From CAVVUC01 sp963751395 (GTDB taxonomy: Bacteria; Verrucomicrobiota; Verrucomicrobiia; Chthoniobacterales; Chthoniobacteraceae), in the NCBI GenBank assembly GCA_963751395.1, contig CAVVUC010000001.1, positions 372,001-436,000 of the forward strand: a stretch of DNA of 64,000 nucleotides. Reading direction: 5' to 3'. Position 1 is the stretch's first letter, and every line of letters starts with the position of its first letter. The position numbers and the translations under genes were made by a program. Below, piece by piece: positions 54,383-63,912 of this stretch. A model generated the notes under the pieces. The model saw only the letters and a list, made by a program, of their open reading frames with translations. It did no database searches and was not told the origin of the DNA.

Positions 54383-55660
54383 ATGAAAACCACCCGCCTC
54401 ACCATTGCCGGCTTGCTGTTCGCAAGCATCATCGCCCACTCCCAGACCACCACGAACACAACGGATCAAGCTCCCGCGCCCGGCTCGCTGCTTCCCGGCG
54501 GTTCCGCCGCCTGGAAGCTCGTCTGGAGCGATGAGTTTGATTATCCGGACGCAAAACTGGACGAGCGGTGGACTTCGCAAAACTCCGGCAGCAAACACAT
54601 CCTCAGCAGCCGCTGGCGCGAAAACGCCGTGGTCTCCGACGGCACGCTGAAGCTCGTGAACAAAAAGGAGAAGCGCGGCGGCAACGACTGGACCTCCGGC
54701 AACGTGTGGACCAGGGAGAAATTTCAATACGGCTACTTCGAGTGCCGCTATCGCTACGCCGCCGCCGAGGGAACGAACAACTCGTTCTGGATCATGACCA
54801 CCGGCAAACCCGATCCGGGCAAGAAAGTCTTCGAGATCGACATCAACGAGGGCCACTATCCGAACCAGGTCAGCACCAACATCCACAACCACTCCGACAG
54901 CATCGTGGTGAATGGCAAACGCACCCATCCTGTCTCGGCGAAGGGCTTCTACTTCGGCGTCCGGCCCGACGTCACCATCCAGCTCGAAAATCCCATCAAG
55001 ACCAGGCGCCTTCGTATCACCTCGAATCACGGAGGCTATCTGCATCTGGGCGAGTTTCGCATCTATAACTCAAATCCCGCCGGCTATCCCGACGCCCTCT
55101 CGCCGACAGCCGACCAGGACAAGCCCGGCCTCGTCAATTTCGCGCGCGAAGCCACCACCAGGATCACCACCAGCGGCTTCCTCAAGCCGGTGGAAGACAC
55201 GTCGAAGAATCTCGTGGACGGAAAAATAGAGACGCGCTGGGTCTCGCAGAAACAGGGCGAAAAATCGGTTGAGTTCGAGTTTCCCGAGGACCGCGCGATC
55301 GGCTGCGTGCAGTTCCTCAACGGGTACGGAAAAAAGGACGACTGGAAGAGCCTGGCCAGCGACTACAAGGTCGCCTGGTATGACGGTCAAAAGTGGATCG
55401 AGATGTCGTCGTTCGATGTCAAGGACGGCACTTACAACTTCGCCCGCGACTTCCACACATTCGGCCTGGAGTGGACCAGGGACGACCTCATTTTTTACCT
55501 CGACGGCAAGGAACTCCGCCGCGAGAAAAACACGTTCTGCAACAGTCCGGCGCCGGTCTGGCTGAGCCTCGCGGTCATCTCATGGAGCGGAAAAATCACC
55601 GACGCCATCGACGGGACAAAGATGGAAGTCGATTACGTCCGGATCTACAAGCGCCAGTAA
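54383..55660 (+). CDS. Secreted GH16 with an inserted F5/8C-like binding domain
   Basis: 425 aa with a signal peptide (MKTTRLTIAGLLFASIIAHSQ). The first half of a GH16 fold (WKLVWSDEFDYPDAKLDERW, FQYGYFECRYRYA) reaches the active site E151-I-D-I-N-E156 and STNIHNHSDSIVVNGKRTHP. It is then interrupted at about 190-345 by a discoidin-type module (RLRITSNHGGYLHLGEFRIYN, NLVDGKIETRWVS, CVQFLNGY). GH16 resumes with FARDFHTFGLEWTRDDLIFYL and ends in MEVDYVRIYKRQ. Family members are normally continuous here. It lacks the shared C-terminal domain. It is 6 bp before the GH3 gene, probably the same transcript. Confidence 0.88.
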   Translation: MKTTRLTIAGLLFASIIAHSQTTTNTTDQAPAPGSLLPGGSAAWKLVWSDEFDYPDAKLDERWTSQNSGSKHILSSRWRENAVVSDGTLKLVNKKEKRGGNDWTSGNVWTREKFQYGYFECRYRYAAAEGTNNSFWIMTTGKPDPGKKVFEIDINEGHYPNQVSTNIHNHSDSIVVNGKRTHPVSAKGFYFGVRPDVTIQLENPIKTRRLRITSNHGGYLHLGEFRIYNSNPAGYPDALSPTADQDKPGLVNFAREATTRITTSGFLKPVEDTSKNLVDGKIETRWVSQKQGEKSVEFEFPEDRAIGCVQFLNGYGKKDDWKSLASDYKVAWYDGQKWIEMSSFDVKDGTYNFARDFHTFGLEWTRDDLIFYLDGKELRREKNTFCNSPAPVWLSLAVISWSGKITDAIDGTKMEVDYVRIYKRQ

Positions 55661-55666
55661 GCGCCG

Positions 55667-58069
55667 GTGTTTTTTCCATTGCCAATCACCAGACAACTCC
55701 AACTCTTTTCCTGCACACTTATGATTTCATCCATCGCCGCCACTTCTGCCCTTGCCCGGACAACCGCCGACGCGCAAGCCGACTCTGAAACCACCGCAAG
55801 GGTCGAGAAGGTCTTCTCCCGCCTGACGGATGCGGAAAAAATCGCGCAGCTTCAAGGCATCCGCGCAAGCGAACTGATGGAGCACGGGAAGCTGTCGCCC
55901 GAGAAATGCAGAGAGCTGATCCCGAACGGCATCGGGCACCTTTGCCAGTTCGCGTCCGCGTTGAATATGACACCCGCGGAAATTCGCGACCTCGTGCGCG
56001 AGTTGCAGCACTGGCTGATGACGCAGACGCCGTCCGGTGTGCCCGCCGTGTTCCACGAGGAGGCGCTCACGGGATTTCCCTCGCTCGGGGCGACGGTTTT
56101 TCCGCAGGCGATCGGCATGGGCTGCACGTGGAACCCCGCGCTCATGGAGGAAAAGACGCGGCTCACGGCGGAGACGTTTCGCGCCGCCGGCTCGACCCAT
56201 GCGCTTTCGCCGATGGTCGATCTTTGCCGCAGCGCGCACTGGCCGCGGCTCGAGGAGAGCTTCGGCGAAGATGCTTATCTCACGTCGGCCCTCGGTCTCG
56301 CGTTCGTGAAAGGTCTTCAGGGCAGCGACCTCCGCACCGGCGTCGCGGCGACGAGCAAGCATTTCGCCGGCTACGGCAGCGAGAGCACGGACCGCGGCGA
56401 GTTCGTCGAGGAATACCTCATGCCGCATGAGACGGCGATCCGGCTCGGCAACCTGCAATCCGTCATGCCCGGTTACCACAAGCAGGACGGCGTGCCGTGC
56501 TCGGCGAATCACGAGTTGTTGACGGACATTCTGCGCGGCATGCTCGGCTTTCGCGGGCTCGTCGTGAGCGACTACGGCGCGGTGAATTTGACGATCGGAC
56601 AAGAATATTCCGCCGACAAAAAGGACGCGGCGGCGAAGTCGATCAACGCAGGCGTGGACATGGAACTGGCCAGCGGCGTTTGCTTTCCGCTCCTGCCCGA
56701 CGCGCTCAAGGATGGCAGCGTGAGCCAGGCGACGATCGATGCCGCCGTGAAACGCGCGCTGACGCTCAAGGCGCGCCTTGGGCTGCTCGACGAGAACGTG
56801 CAGATCGGCAAGGACGGCCCTCTGGATTTCGATCCGCCCGCGCATCGCAAAATGGCATACGAAGCGGCCTGCCAGTCGCTCGTGCTGCTGAAGAACGACG
56901 GCGTTCTCCCATTGAAACCGGCCGTGAAAAAGATCGCGCTGGTCGGGCCGAACGCGGCGAGTTATCAGGCGCTGCTTGGCGATTACACCGGCCAGTCGAT
57001 GGCGGCGTTCTGGTGGGGCATCCCGCCGAACCCCGAGAACCCGAAACTCGTGACGCTGCTTGAGGGACTGAGGTCGCGCGCCGGGAATCGTTTCGTTATC
57101 GAGCACGAGCGTGGCTGCGACTGGAGCGAGCCATTCGAGAGCAAGCTCGACACGAGCCAGGCCGCCGACCCGCGCCTTGAGAAGGACGGCGAAGGCCGCA
57201 TGAGGCGCATCAAGGAAATCGTTCACGCCGGTGTGCCGAAGGCCGACCGCGCGAAGGCGCTCGAACTCGCGAAGGAAAGCGATGTGATCGTCGCGGCGAT
57301 GGGCGAGAACATGTATCTCTGCGGCGAAGGTCGCGAGCGCAAAGGCATTCGCCTGCCGGGCCAGCAGGAGGCGTTTGTGAAAGAGTTGCTCGACACCGGC
57401 AAGCCGGTGGTGCTCGTGCTTTTCGGCGGACGCCAGCAGGTGATCGACACGCTCGAACCGCGCTGCGCCGCCGTGGCGCAGGCATGGTTTCCCGGCGAGG
57501 AAGGCGGCAACGCCGTGGCCGATCTGCTGCTCGGGAACTTCAATCCGTCGGGCAAACTCTGCGTGAGCTATCCGGGCACCGACGCCAAACAATTCGTGTG
57601 TTACAACCAGGGCGACAAGACCGGCAACCCGCCGATGTATCCGTTTGGCCACGGCCTGTCCTACACCCGGTACGAATACAGCGATTTGGAAGTTCCCGAG
57701 TCTGCGCAAACGTCGGACGATCGGTTCACCGTTTCGTTCAAGGTGAAGAACGCGGGCGGACGCGCCGGTGCGGAGGTCGTGCAGTTGTACGTGGCACCGA
57801 AGGGAATCGCGGCGGCGATGAAGCCGATCGCGCTGAAAGCGTTCAAGCGTGTCGAACTCGGAGAAGGCGGGGAGCAGACGGTTACGTTCCAGATTTCCCC
57901 GCAACAACTGGCGTACTTCAAGGACGGCGGCTGGGTGATTGAGCCGGGCCGGTACGAATTTCTCGCGGCGGCCTCTTCTGCCGACATCCGCCTGCGCGGA
58001 ACCGTCGAGCTTGCCGGAGAAAAACAAACGATGAAGAACCGCACCGTTTTTCTTGCGGACCAGAAGTGA
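55667..58069 (+). CDS. GH3 beta-glucosidase/beta-xylosidase family enzyme
   Basis: 800 aa. I prefer the GTG start at 55667 because it supplies the basic n-region of a signal peptide (MFFPLPITRQLQLFSCTLM...ALA); ATG 55721 is possible. The GH3 N-domain covers about 60-370 (GVPAVFHEEALTGF, SKHFAGYGSES, nucleophile Asp302 in VVSDYGAV). The C-domain covers about 400-640 (LVLLKNDGVLPL, VVLVLFGGRQQVID, WFPGEEGGNAVADLLLG). A fibronectin III-like domain ends the protein (FTVSFKVKNAGGRAGAEVV). It should cleave terminal glucose or xylose, or a similar beta-linked sugar, from oligosaccharides released by the GH16 enzymes. It follows GH16 by 6 bp. Confidence 0.93.
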   Translation: MFFPLPITRQLQLFSCTLMISSIAATSALARTTADAQADSETTARVEKVFSRLTDAEKIAQLQGIRASELMEHGKLSPEKCRELIPNGIGHLCQFASALNMTPAEIRDLVRELQHWLMTQTPSGVPAVFHEEALTGFPSLGATVFPQAIGMGCTWNPALMEEKTRLTAETFRAAGSTHALSPMVDLCRSAHWPRLEESFGEDAYLTSALGLAFVKGLQGSDLRTGVAATSKHFAGYGSESTDRGEFVEEYLMPHETAIRLGNLQSVMPGYHKQDGVPCSANHELLTDILRGMLGFRGLVVSDYGAVNLTIGQEYSADKKDAAAKSINAGVDMELASGVCFPLLPDALKDGSVSQATIDAAVKRALTLKARLGLLDENVQIGKDGPLDFDPPAHRKMAYEAACQSLVLLKNDGVLPLKPAVKKIALVGPNAASYQALLGDYTGQSMAAFWWGIPPNPENPKLVTLLEGLRSRAGNRFVIEHERGCDWSEPFESKLDTSQAADPRLEKDGEGRMRRIKEIVHAGVPKADRAKALELAKESDVIVAAMGENMYLCGEGRERKGIRLPGQQEAFVKELLDTGKPVVLVLFGGRQQVIDTLEPRCAAVAQAWFPGEEGGNAVADLLLGNFNPSGKLCVSYPGTDAKQFVCYNQGDKTGNPPMYPFGHGLSYTRYEYSDLEVPESAQTSDDRFTVSFKVKNAGGRAGAEVVQLYVAPKGIAAAMKPIALKAFKRVELGEGGEQTVTFQISPQQLAYFKDGGWVIEPGRYEFLAAASSADIRLRGTVELAGEKQTMKNRTVFLADQK

Positions 58070-58182
58070 ACAAACCGCGGAGCCAGCTCACGCTGCACGG
58101 CTGCTTTCTGCATCAAACTCAGTGCAACTGTTGACCGTCCGCCGTGTTGCATCATGCAACCGACATCCGGTTTCTTCCATCC

Positions 58183-59502
58183 ATGAATATGCTCTGCCAT
58201 TTCTTCGCCCTCTGCCTCGCGTTCTCGATCTGCCTGCCGGCTGTCGCGGCTCCCGCAAGCGCCACCCAGCGCCCGAACATCATCTTCATCCTGGCCGATG
58301 ACCTCGGCCTGGACGGCGTCGGTTGCTACGGCTCCGACGCGCACAAGACGCCTTCGATCGACCGGCTGGCCGCATCGGGCCTGCGATTCGAGACCTGCTA
58401 CGCGTCTCCTTTGTGCGGTCCGACGCGATGCCTTTTGATGACCGGGCGTTACGCTTTTCGGACAGGGGGCCTGACCAACCAGTCGTGGCGGGCGAACGGC
58501 CCGGGCGCGATTTCGAAGAACGAATCCCCGATCGCCAGCTTGCTCCGGCAGTCGGGCTACGCGACCGGCATGGCGGGCAAATGGCGGCAGGTGGGCGAAA
58601 CCCCGCGCGACTGGGGTTTCGACGAGTATCTCACCGATCCCACCGCCGGCGGCTGGTATTGGAGAGACCGGCTCCTCTCGAATGCCGGCGAGATCAGCCT
58701 CCCGCCCGGCAGTTACGCCCCCGACAAAGTCCACGAGTTCGCCATCGATTTCGTGCGCCGGCACAAAGCGGAGCCGTTCTTTTTCTACTACGCAATGCAT
58801 CACGTCCATGCCCCGATCCAGCGCACCCCGGACAGCCCTGCGGACGCCAGGGCTGCTGCGGCGTTATATGAGGACAACATCGGTTACATGGACAAACAGG
58901 TTGGCGCGTTTATGGCCGAACTGGAGAGCCTGCACCTTCGCGACAGGACGCTGGTCGTCTTCGCGGGGGACAACGGCACGGCGCTCAACTTTCCCTCGAC
59001 GATCCACGGGCGCATGATCTCTGGAAAAAAAGGATCGATGCTCGAAGGCGGGTCACGTGTGCCATTCATCGCAAGCTGGCCAGGGACAACTCCGGCGGGG
59101 AAGGTGTGCAAAGATCTTGTGAGCTTTGCCGATCCGCACGCGACGTTTGCCGAACTGGCGGGTGCCCGGCTTCCGGAAACCCCGCAGTTCGACGGACGGA
59201 GCTTTGCGCCGCAGTTGCGCGGCCAGCCCGGCAAGCCGAGGGAATGGGCTTACGTCCAGCTTGGACGGAAGTGGTTCGTCCGCAACGCCGGGTTCAAGAT
59301 GAACGAGCAGGGCGAGTTGTTCGACATGAGCGACGCCCCGTTCGTCGAAAAATTCATGCCCGCCACTTCCGACACCGAGGCAGGCGCCGCAGCGCGACAG
59401 CGCCTCGCTGAAGTGCTGAAGGAACTCAATCCCGCCGCCGGCAAGACCGACGACAAAGGCGGTGGCGGCAAGGGCGGGAAGCGAAAACTCAACGCCCCGT
59501 GA
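58183..59502 (+). CDS. Secreted arylsulfatase-type glycan sulfatase
   Basis: 439 aa from ATG 58183, where a signal peptide starts (MNMLCHFFALCLAFSICLPAVAA). The family N-terminus is RPNIIFILADDLG with metal ligands Asp39/Asp40. The sulfatase signature C78-G-P-T-R82 has the cysteine converted to formylglycine in active enzymes. VVFAGDNGTALN near 265 supplies further metal ligands. Length and order fit type I sulfatases. The C-terminal tail is Gly/Lys-rich. It would remove sulfate esters from the target polysaccharide. The needed maturation enzyme (formylglycine-generating or anaerobic type) is not in the window. It is convergent with the antiporter gene. Confidence 0.93.
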   Translation: MNMLCHFFALCLAFSICLPAVAAPASATQRPNIIFILADDLGLDGVGCYGSDAHKTPSIDRLAASGLRFETCYASPLCGPTRCLLMTGRYAFRTGGLTNQSWRANGPGAISKNESPIASLLRQSGYATGMAGKWRQVGETPRDWGFDEYLTDPTAGGWYWRDRLLSNAGEISLPPGSYAPDKVHEFAIDFVRRHKAEPFFFYYAMHHVHAPIQRTPDSPADARAAAALYEDNIGYMDKQVGAFMAELESLHLRDRTLVVFAGDNGTALNFPSTIHGRMISGKKGSMLEGGSRVPFIASWPGTTPAGKVCKDLVSFADPHATFAELAGARLPETPQFDGRSFAPQLRGQPGKPREWAYVQLGRKWFVRNAGFKMNEQGELFDMSDAPFVEKFMPATSDTEAGAAARQRLAEVLKELNPAAGKTDDKGGGGKGGKRKLNAP

Positions 59503-59600
59503 GGGAACCTTGCAAGCGAGGCAACAAGCCTCCGCTTGTCGTTCGACAACCCTGCGGCCCGGGCATCGCAAATGCACTGCGCCACCAACACAGGCGAAGA

Positions 59601-61640
59601 TCACTTTCTTTCTTCGCCGCCGAGCAATGTGCCTGCCGCCTTGAGTTGAGCGGCGCTGCCCAGCAGCAACACAAGGTCTGCGGCGCGAAGTTCCTCGTCG
59701 GGCTCGGGGTTGACCAGGCTTTCGCCTGAGCGCTCGATGCCGACGATGCTGGCACCGGTTCTTGCGCGCAGGTTCAATTCGCGGATCAGCTTTCCAGCCG
59801 CCGGGGAATCCGGCCCGATTGCGACCGAGGTGATTTCGGCATGGCGAAGCACCGGACTCAATCCGTGATCGATGCCGTGATCCCTCGGTGGCGGAGGTTG
59901 TGAGAATGTCTCGCGCAACGCGATCTGCGCGCTCGCATAAAGACGGATGAACGAACGGCGCAGAAGAACGGTTGCGGCGGCGACGATGAGCGCAAGCACG
60001 AGAAGCACGTTCCACGACGAAGGCAGGATCGCCGAGCTGAGCACGAGGACGATCTGCAGCAACCCGATGCAGCCCGCCGCGAGAATCACATGGGCCACGA
60101 TCGCCCGCAGAGCTTCCGTGCGCGCTCCGGCGGCGGCGCGTGTCACGCTCATTTCCGACAGCAACATCCCCAGCGCCTGAAGCTTTCGCACGACGGCGAT
60201 CAGCAGCGGCAGGCTCAGAATCGTCGCCGTCAGCCAAAGGGCCGCCTTTGCGCCATTCACACCGCCCGGCAGGTCGGGCCACCACGCCAGCGCGCGCTCC
60301 CAGAAGAATGTCGCCGAAATAAAAATGCCGGTGACGAGCACGATGCAAAGCGTCATCTGCAAAACCCAAAGCCGGACAAGTTTCCACGCGACGTTGTTTG
60401 GCTGGCTTTGCCGCAGGTGCCGAATCCAGCGGGTGTAGAGATCGAGGTAGTTTGAAATCGCACGCGGGCTTTTCCGGTCGGCCCACTCGACGAGCGTGTC
60501 TGAGCGCTTGATGAGGAATGGCGTCAGAAGCGTGGTGATCGCGGAGACCGAGACGGCGATTGGATACTGGAAATCGCTTGTCACTTTCAAAGAGGTTCCG
60601 AGCGCGGCGATGATGAACGAGAACTCGCCAATGGGAACCAGCCCCATCCCGATTCGCACCGCCGAGTGACGATCATTGCCGGCGACGAACGCGCCGAACG
60701 CGCACGCGATGACCTTTCCGAAGACGATGACAACCGTGATCACCAGGGTCGGCACCCAGTATTTCGCGAGCAGCGACGGATCGATCAGCAATCCGATCGA
60801 AACGAAAAACACCGCGCTGAACATGTCGCGCACCGGCTCCATCAGCGCCTCGATGCGCCCGATCTGCCGCGCCTCCGCGATGATTGCTCCAATGAGGAAA
60901 GCGCCGAGCGCGACGCTGTAGCCAAGCCGCGCCGCGAGCAGCGAGACGCCGAAGCACAAGCCCAGCACCGACACGAGCAGCATCTCGTTGCTCTTGAACT
61001 TGGCGACGTAATTCAGCAGGCGCGGCACGGCCAGCAGCCCGATCACCAGCACCGCGACAAGGAACGCGAGCAATCGAACGAGCGTGATCTCGACATCCCT
61101 TGCCTGGAGCGATCCCGTCGTGGCGAAGCCCGAGAGCAGCGCGATCATGAGGATCGCAAGGATGTCTTCGACGATCAGAATCCCGTAGATGACGTCCGCG
61201 AATTTTTCCTTCCGCTTGTAGAGTTCATCGAGCGCCTTGACGATGATCGTCGTGGAGGAAATGGAGAGGATCGCGCCGAGAAAAATGCTGTCCATCCGCT
61301 TCCAGCCGAACAATCCGCCGAGGCCATAGCCGACCCAGATCATGAGCAGGATTTTCAACGTCGCTGCGATCAAGGCCGCCGCGCCGACTTCGCGCAGTTT
61401 CCGCAGACTGAACTCGAGTCCGAGCGAGAAGAGCAGCAGGATCACGCCGAGTTCCGAGAGCGTCTGGATCGTCTGCCGATCGACCACGAGCGGGATCGGC
61501 GAAGTGTGCGGGCCGACGATCACACCGGCGATGATGTAGCCGAGCACGACGGGCAGCTTGAGCCGGTGAAACAACACCGTCACAAGCCCCGCGACGATCA
61601 TCACGATCGCGAGATCCTGGAGAAAAGAGACGCCGTGCAT
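59601..61640 (-). CDS. KefB-type cation:proton antiporter (CPA2)
   Basis: 679 aa. I chose ATG 61640 (MHGVSFLQDLAIVMI); 22 further codons upstream lack support. There are about a dozen membrane helices in the first 400 residues, with CPA2 phrases LGYIIAGVIVGP, LLLFSLGLEFSLRKL, LSISSTTIIVKAL, ILIVEDILAILMIALL and VFFVSIGLLIDPSLL. A second hydrophobic block follows (about 430-560). The C-terminus is a regulatory TrkA-C domain (ITSVAIGPDSPAAGKLIRELNLR ... LRAADLVLLLGSAAQL). No TrkA-N nucleotide-binding domain lies between. Predicted function: K+ or Na+ export in exchange for protons at the inner membrane. It is not obviously linked to the glycan locus. Confidence 0.9.
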   Translation of the reverse strand: MHGVSFLQDLAIVMIVAGLVTVLFHRLKLPVVLGYIIAGVIVGPHTSPIPLVVDRQTIQTLSELGVILLLFSLGLEFSLRKLREVGAAALIAATLKILLMIWVGYGLGGLFGWKRMDSIFLGAILSISSTTIIVKALDELYKRKEKFADVIYGILIVEDILAILMIALLSGFATTGSLQARDVEITLVRLLAFLVAVLVIGLLAVPRLLNYVAKFKSNEMLLVSVLGLCFGVSLLAARLGYSVALGAFLIGAIIAEARQIGRIEALMEPVRDMFSAVFFVSIGLLIDPSLLAKYWVPTLVITVVIVFGKVIACAFGAFVAGNDRHSAVRIGMGLVPIGEFSFIIAALGTSLKVTSDFQYPIAVSVSAITTLLTPFLIKRSDTLVEWADRKSPRAISNYLDLYTRWIRHLRQSQPNNVAWKLVRLWVLQMTLCIVLVTGIFISATFFWERALAWWPDLPGGVNGAKAALWLTATILSLPLLIAVVRKLQALGMLLSEMSVTRAAAGARTEALRAIVAHVILAAGCIGLLQIVLVLSSAILPSSWNVLLVLALIVAAATVLLRRSFIRLYASAQIALRETFSQPPPPRDHGIDHGLSPVLRHAEITSVAIGPDSPAAGKLIRELNLRARTGASIVGIERSGESLVNPEPDEELRAADLVLLLGSAAQLKAAGTLLGGEERK

Positions 61641-61915
61641 CGCAGTGCTTGTTACACCACACCGGCCGCGCGGCTGGAAGTGAATTCCTGCTGGCGGTTG
61701 CAACACGTTTCGGAAGAATCAAAACAAGCTTTCGCTGCGTGGCGGTAGCGAGCGGGACTGAAGCGGGAACAGCCTGCTTTCAAGAGACGGGCGCCGCCGC
61801 CTCCAGGCACCGCCCCGCCTTCCGCCGCCGCAAGCGCGGGTGGCATCTTTGTTCTCCGTGCGTGCATCTCAGTTGCTGTCTTGCAAGAACGACAGCCATT
61901 GAGTAGCTTTCCGAC

Positions 61916-62131
61916 GTGACTGCGGTGGAAATCATCAACGAAATCAAACGCCTGCCAGCCGGCGAGCAGGCGCAGGTGGCGAGTTTCGTTCGCGAATGGA
62001 AACGACCGATGACGCCGGAGGAATTGGGCAAACTCGCAGAGCAACTGGCTGGCGAGAGCGACCCGCAGCGCGCGCGCGCGTTGATGCAAGAGATGACAGT
62101 TGGCTTCTACGGCGAGGATCCGGATGCCTGA
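61916..62131 (+). CDS. Small protein, first of an overlapping pair
   Basis: 71 aa from GTG 61916 (VTAVEIINEIKRLPAGEQAQ...). It is mostly helical and acidic, with the pattern TAVEIINEIKRLP..EQ..V..F that is frequent in small antitoxin-like proteins; PMTPEELGKLAEQLAG follows. No DNA-binding motif is certain. It overlaps the next gene by 8 bp. The GTG start is the only one that keeps the N-terminal motif. No signal peptide is present, so the protein is cytoplasmic. The function is unknown. Confidence 0.6.
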   Translation: MTAVEIINEIKRLPAGEQAQVASFVREWKRPMTPEELGKLAEQLAGESDPQRARALMQEMTVGFYGEDPDA

Positions 62132-62369
62132 AGTGCGGCGTCGCCAACTGCCGAACGCGCTCTACCAGCATTTGCTCCTGCGAATCCGTGAGCGCACGAT
62201 CTCGCCGGACCAGCTCGTCTTGTTTGCTGCGTGGCTCGATACGGAGCCCGAAGTGCCGACGGGAAAATGGTTCAAACGCTTCCCTGGCATGATCGCCTGC
62301 GGCGAGGGCGAACTGGTGAAGACGTTTCTGAGGTTGGGGCAAGCCCCTGCCGGTGACGAGATACGATAG
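62124..62369 (+). CDS. Small protein, second of an overlapping pair
   Basis: 81 aa from ATG 62124 (MPEVRRRQLPNALYQHLLLRI). It contains EPEVPTGKWFKRFPGMIACGEGELVK, a compact motif that looks strongly constrained. The start inside the previous gene implies translational coupling. Pairs of this shape are common in this phylum as uncharacterised families. A toxin-antitoxin role is possible from size and arrangement only; I see no RelE, PIN or MazF motif. Confidence 0.6.
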   Translation: MPEVRRRQLPNALYQHLLLRIRERTISPDQLVLFAAWLDTEPEVPTGKWFKRFPGMIACGEGELVKTFLRLGQAPAGDEIR

Positions 62370-62450
62370 GATTGCTTTTTTGGGCCTGAATTGTGGACAT
62401 GGGTAATGCTTGCCGCAGGCGCCGCCCCGCTCCCCGCCTCGGGATGATCG

Positions 62451-63863
62451 CTACCTCTTGATCGGCTCAACGACCGCAGGATTTGTCATTGCGAGGGGAT
62501 CGAGCACTTTCCTCAGTTCATCCTCGGGGAGGACGTGCTTTTGCCGGCAGATTTCGCGGACGGTTCTGCCGGTCTTCGCACTTTCCTTCGCGATCTCGGC
62601 GGCGCGGTCGTAACCGATGATCGGAGCGAGCGCCGTGACCATTGCCATGCTGTGTTCCACGAGATCGGTGCAGCGCGTTCTGTTTGCGACGATGCCGGCC
62701 ACGCAATACTCGCGGAAGATCATCACCGCGTTGGTCATGAGCCGGATGCTCTCCAGAATGTTGTAAGCCAGCACGGGCATCATGGTGTTGAGTTCGAAAT
62801 TCCCATTCGCACCGCCCCAGGTGACCGTTGCGTCGTTGCCGATGACCTGCACGCAAACCTGCATCAGCGCTTCGCTCATCACAGGGTTGACCTTGCCGGG
62901 CATGATGGAACTTCCGGGCTGCGTCTCCGGCAGCATGATTTCGCCGATGCCACATCTCGGACCGCTGCCGAGCCAGCGGATGTCGTTGGCGATTTTGAAA
63001 AGGCTCACCGCGATCGTTTTCAACTGTCCGCTTGCCTGCACGAGCCCGTCCTGCGCCGCCTGCGCCTCGAAGTGGTTGCGCGCCTCGCGAAACGCGATGC
63101 CGGTCCTGTTCCAAAGATGGTGCATCACTTTGCCGGGGAACGCCGGGTGACAGTTCAAGCCGGTGCCGACCGCCGTGCCGCCGAGCGCAAGTTCCTCGAT
63201 CGCGGAGATGGCGTTGCCCACTCGGAGCTTGGCGTGTTCGATCTGCTTCGCGTAACCGCTGAACTCCTGTCCGAGCCGGATCGGCGTCGCGTCCATGAGA
63301 TGCGTCCGGCCGATTTTGATCACGTCCCAGAACTCCAGCGTCTTGCGCTCAAGCGCGCCGTGCAGATCTCCGAGAGCGGGCATGAGATGGCCGCGGAGCG
63401 ATTCGCCGACGGCAATGTGGATCGCGCTCGGGATCACGTCATTGCTCGACTGGCCCATGTTCACGTGGTCGTTCGGATGCACCGGATCCTTGGAGCCGAT
63501 CGGCTTGTGCGCAAGCTGCGAGCAACGATTGGCGATCACTTCGTTGGCGTTCATGTTCGTGCTCGTGCCTGAGCCGGTCTGGAAGACATCGACGGGAAAA
63601 TGCGCGTCGAGTTTTCCTTCGATGACCTCCTCTGCGGCCTGCGAGATGAGCGTGACCCGATCTTCGTCGAGCTTTCCAATTTCGAAGTTCGCTTCAGCCG
63701 CCGCCCATTTGACCAGGCCGAGCGCGCGAATGAATTCGCGGGGAAACCGGTATCCGCTGATCGGAAAATTCAGCACCGCACGCTGAGTGGATGCTCCGTA
63801 GAGCGCGTCTGAGGGCACTTCCATCGTGCCCATCGAGTCTTTTTCAGTTCTTTGGGGGGGCAT
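62451..63863 (-). CDS. fumC: Class II fumarate hydratase
   Basis: 470 aa, full length for FumC. It interconverts fumarate and malate in the citric acid cycle in the cytoplasm without an iron-sulfur cluster. Visible signatures are TGSGTSTNMNANEVIANR near 97, HPNDHVNMGQSSND near 130, GRTHLMDATPIRLGQEF near 185, and the superfamily signature GSSIMPGKVNPVMSE near 317. The ATG at 63863 matches the usual N-terminus (TMEVPSDALYGASTQRA). It diverges in function from its neighbours and is likely ordinary housekeeping. I found no clear terminator after it. Confidence 0.96.
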   Translation of the reverse strand: MPPQRTEKDSMGTMEVPSDALYGASTQRAVLNFPISGYRFPREFIRALGLVKWAAAEANFEIGKLDEDRVTLISQAAEEVIEGKLDAHFPVDVFQTGSGTSTNMNANEVIANRCSQLAHKPIGSKDPVHPNDHVNMGQSSNDVIPSAIHIAVGESLRGHLMPALGDLHGALERKTLEFWDVIKIGRTHLMDATPIRLGQEFSGYAKQIEHAKLRVGNAISAIEELALGGTAVGTGLNCHPAFPGKVMHHLWNRTGIAFREARNHFEAQAAQDGLVQASGQLKTIAVSLFKIANDIRWLGSGPRCGIGEIMLPETQPGSSIMPGKVNPVMSEALMQVCVQVIGNDATVTWGGANGNFELNTMMPVLAYNILESIRLMTNAVMIFREYCVAGIVANRTRCTDLVEHSMAMVTALAPIIGYDRAAEIAKESAKTGRTVREICRQKHVLPEDELRKVLDPLAMTNPAVVEPIKR

Positions 63864-63912
63864 GGAGACAGCTTAGGCGCTGCCTCCGTTCATGCACGCC
63901 AAATTTTTTCGG

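Noticed and set aside
55727..58027. 766-codon minus-strand ORF opposite GH3
   Set aside because: Antisense shadow. The plus strand carries every GH3 motif in order.
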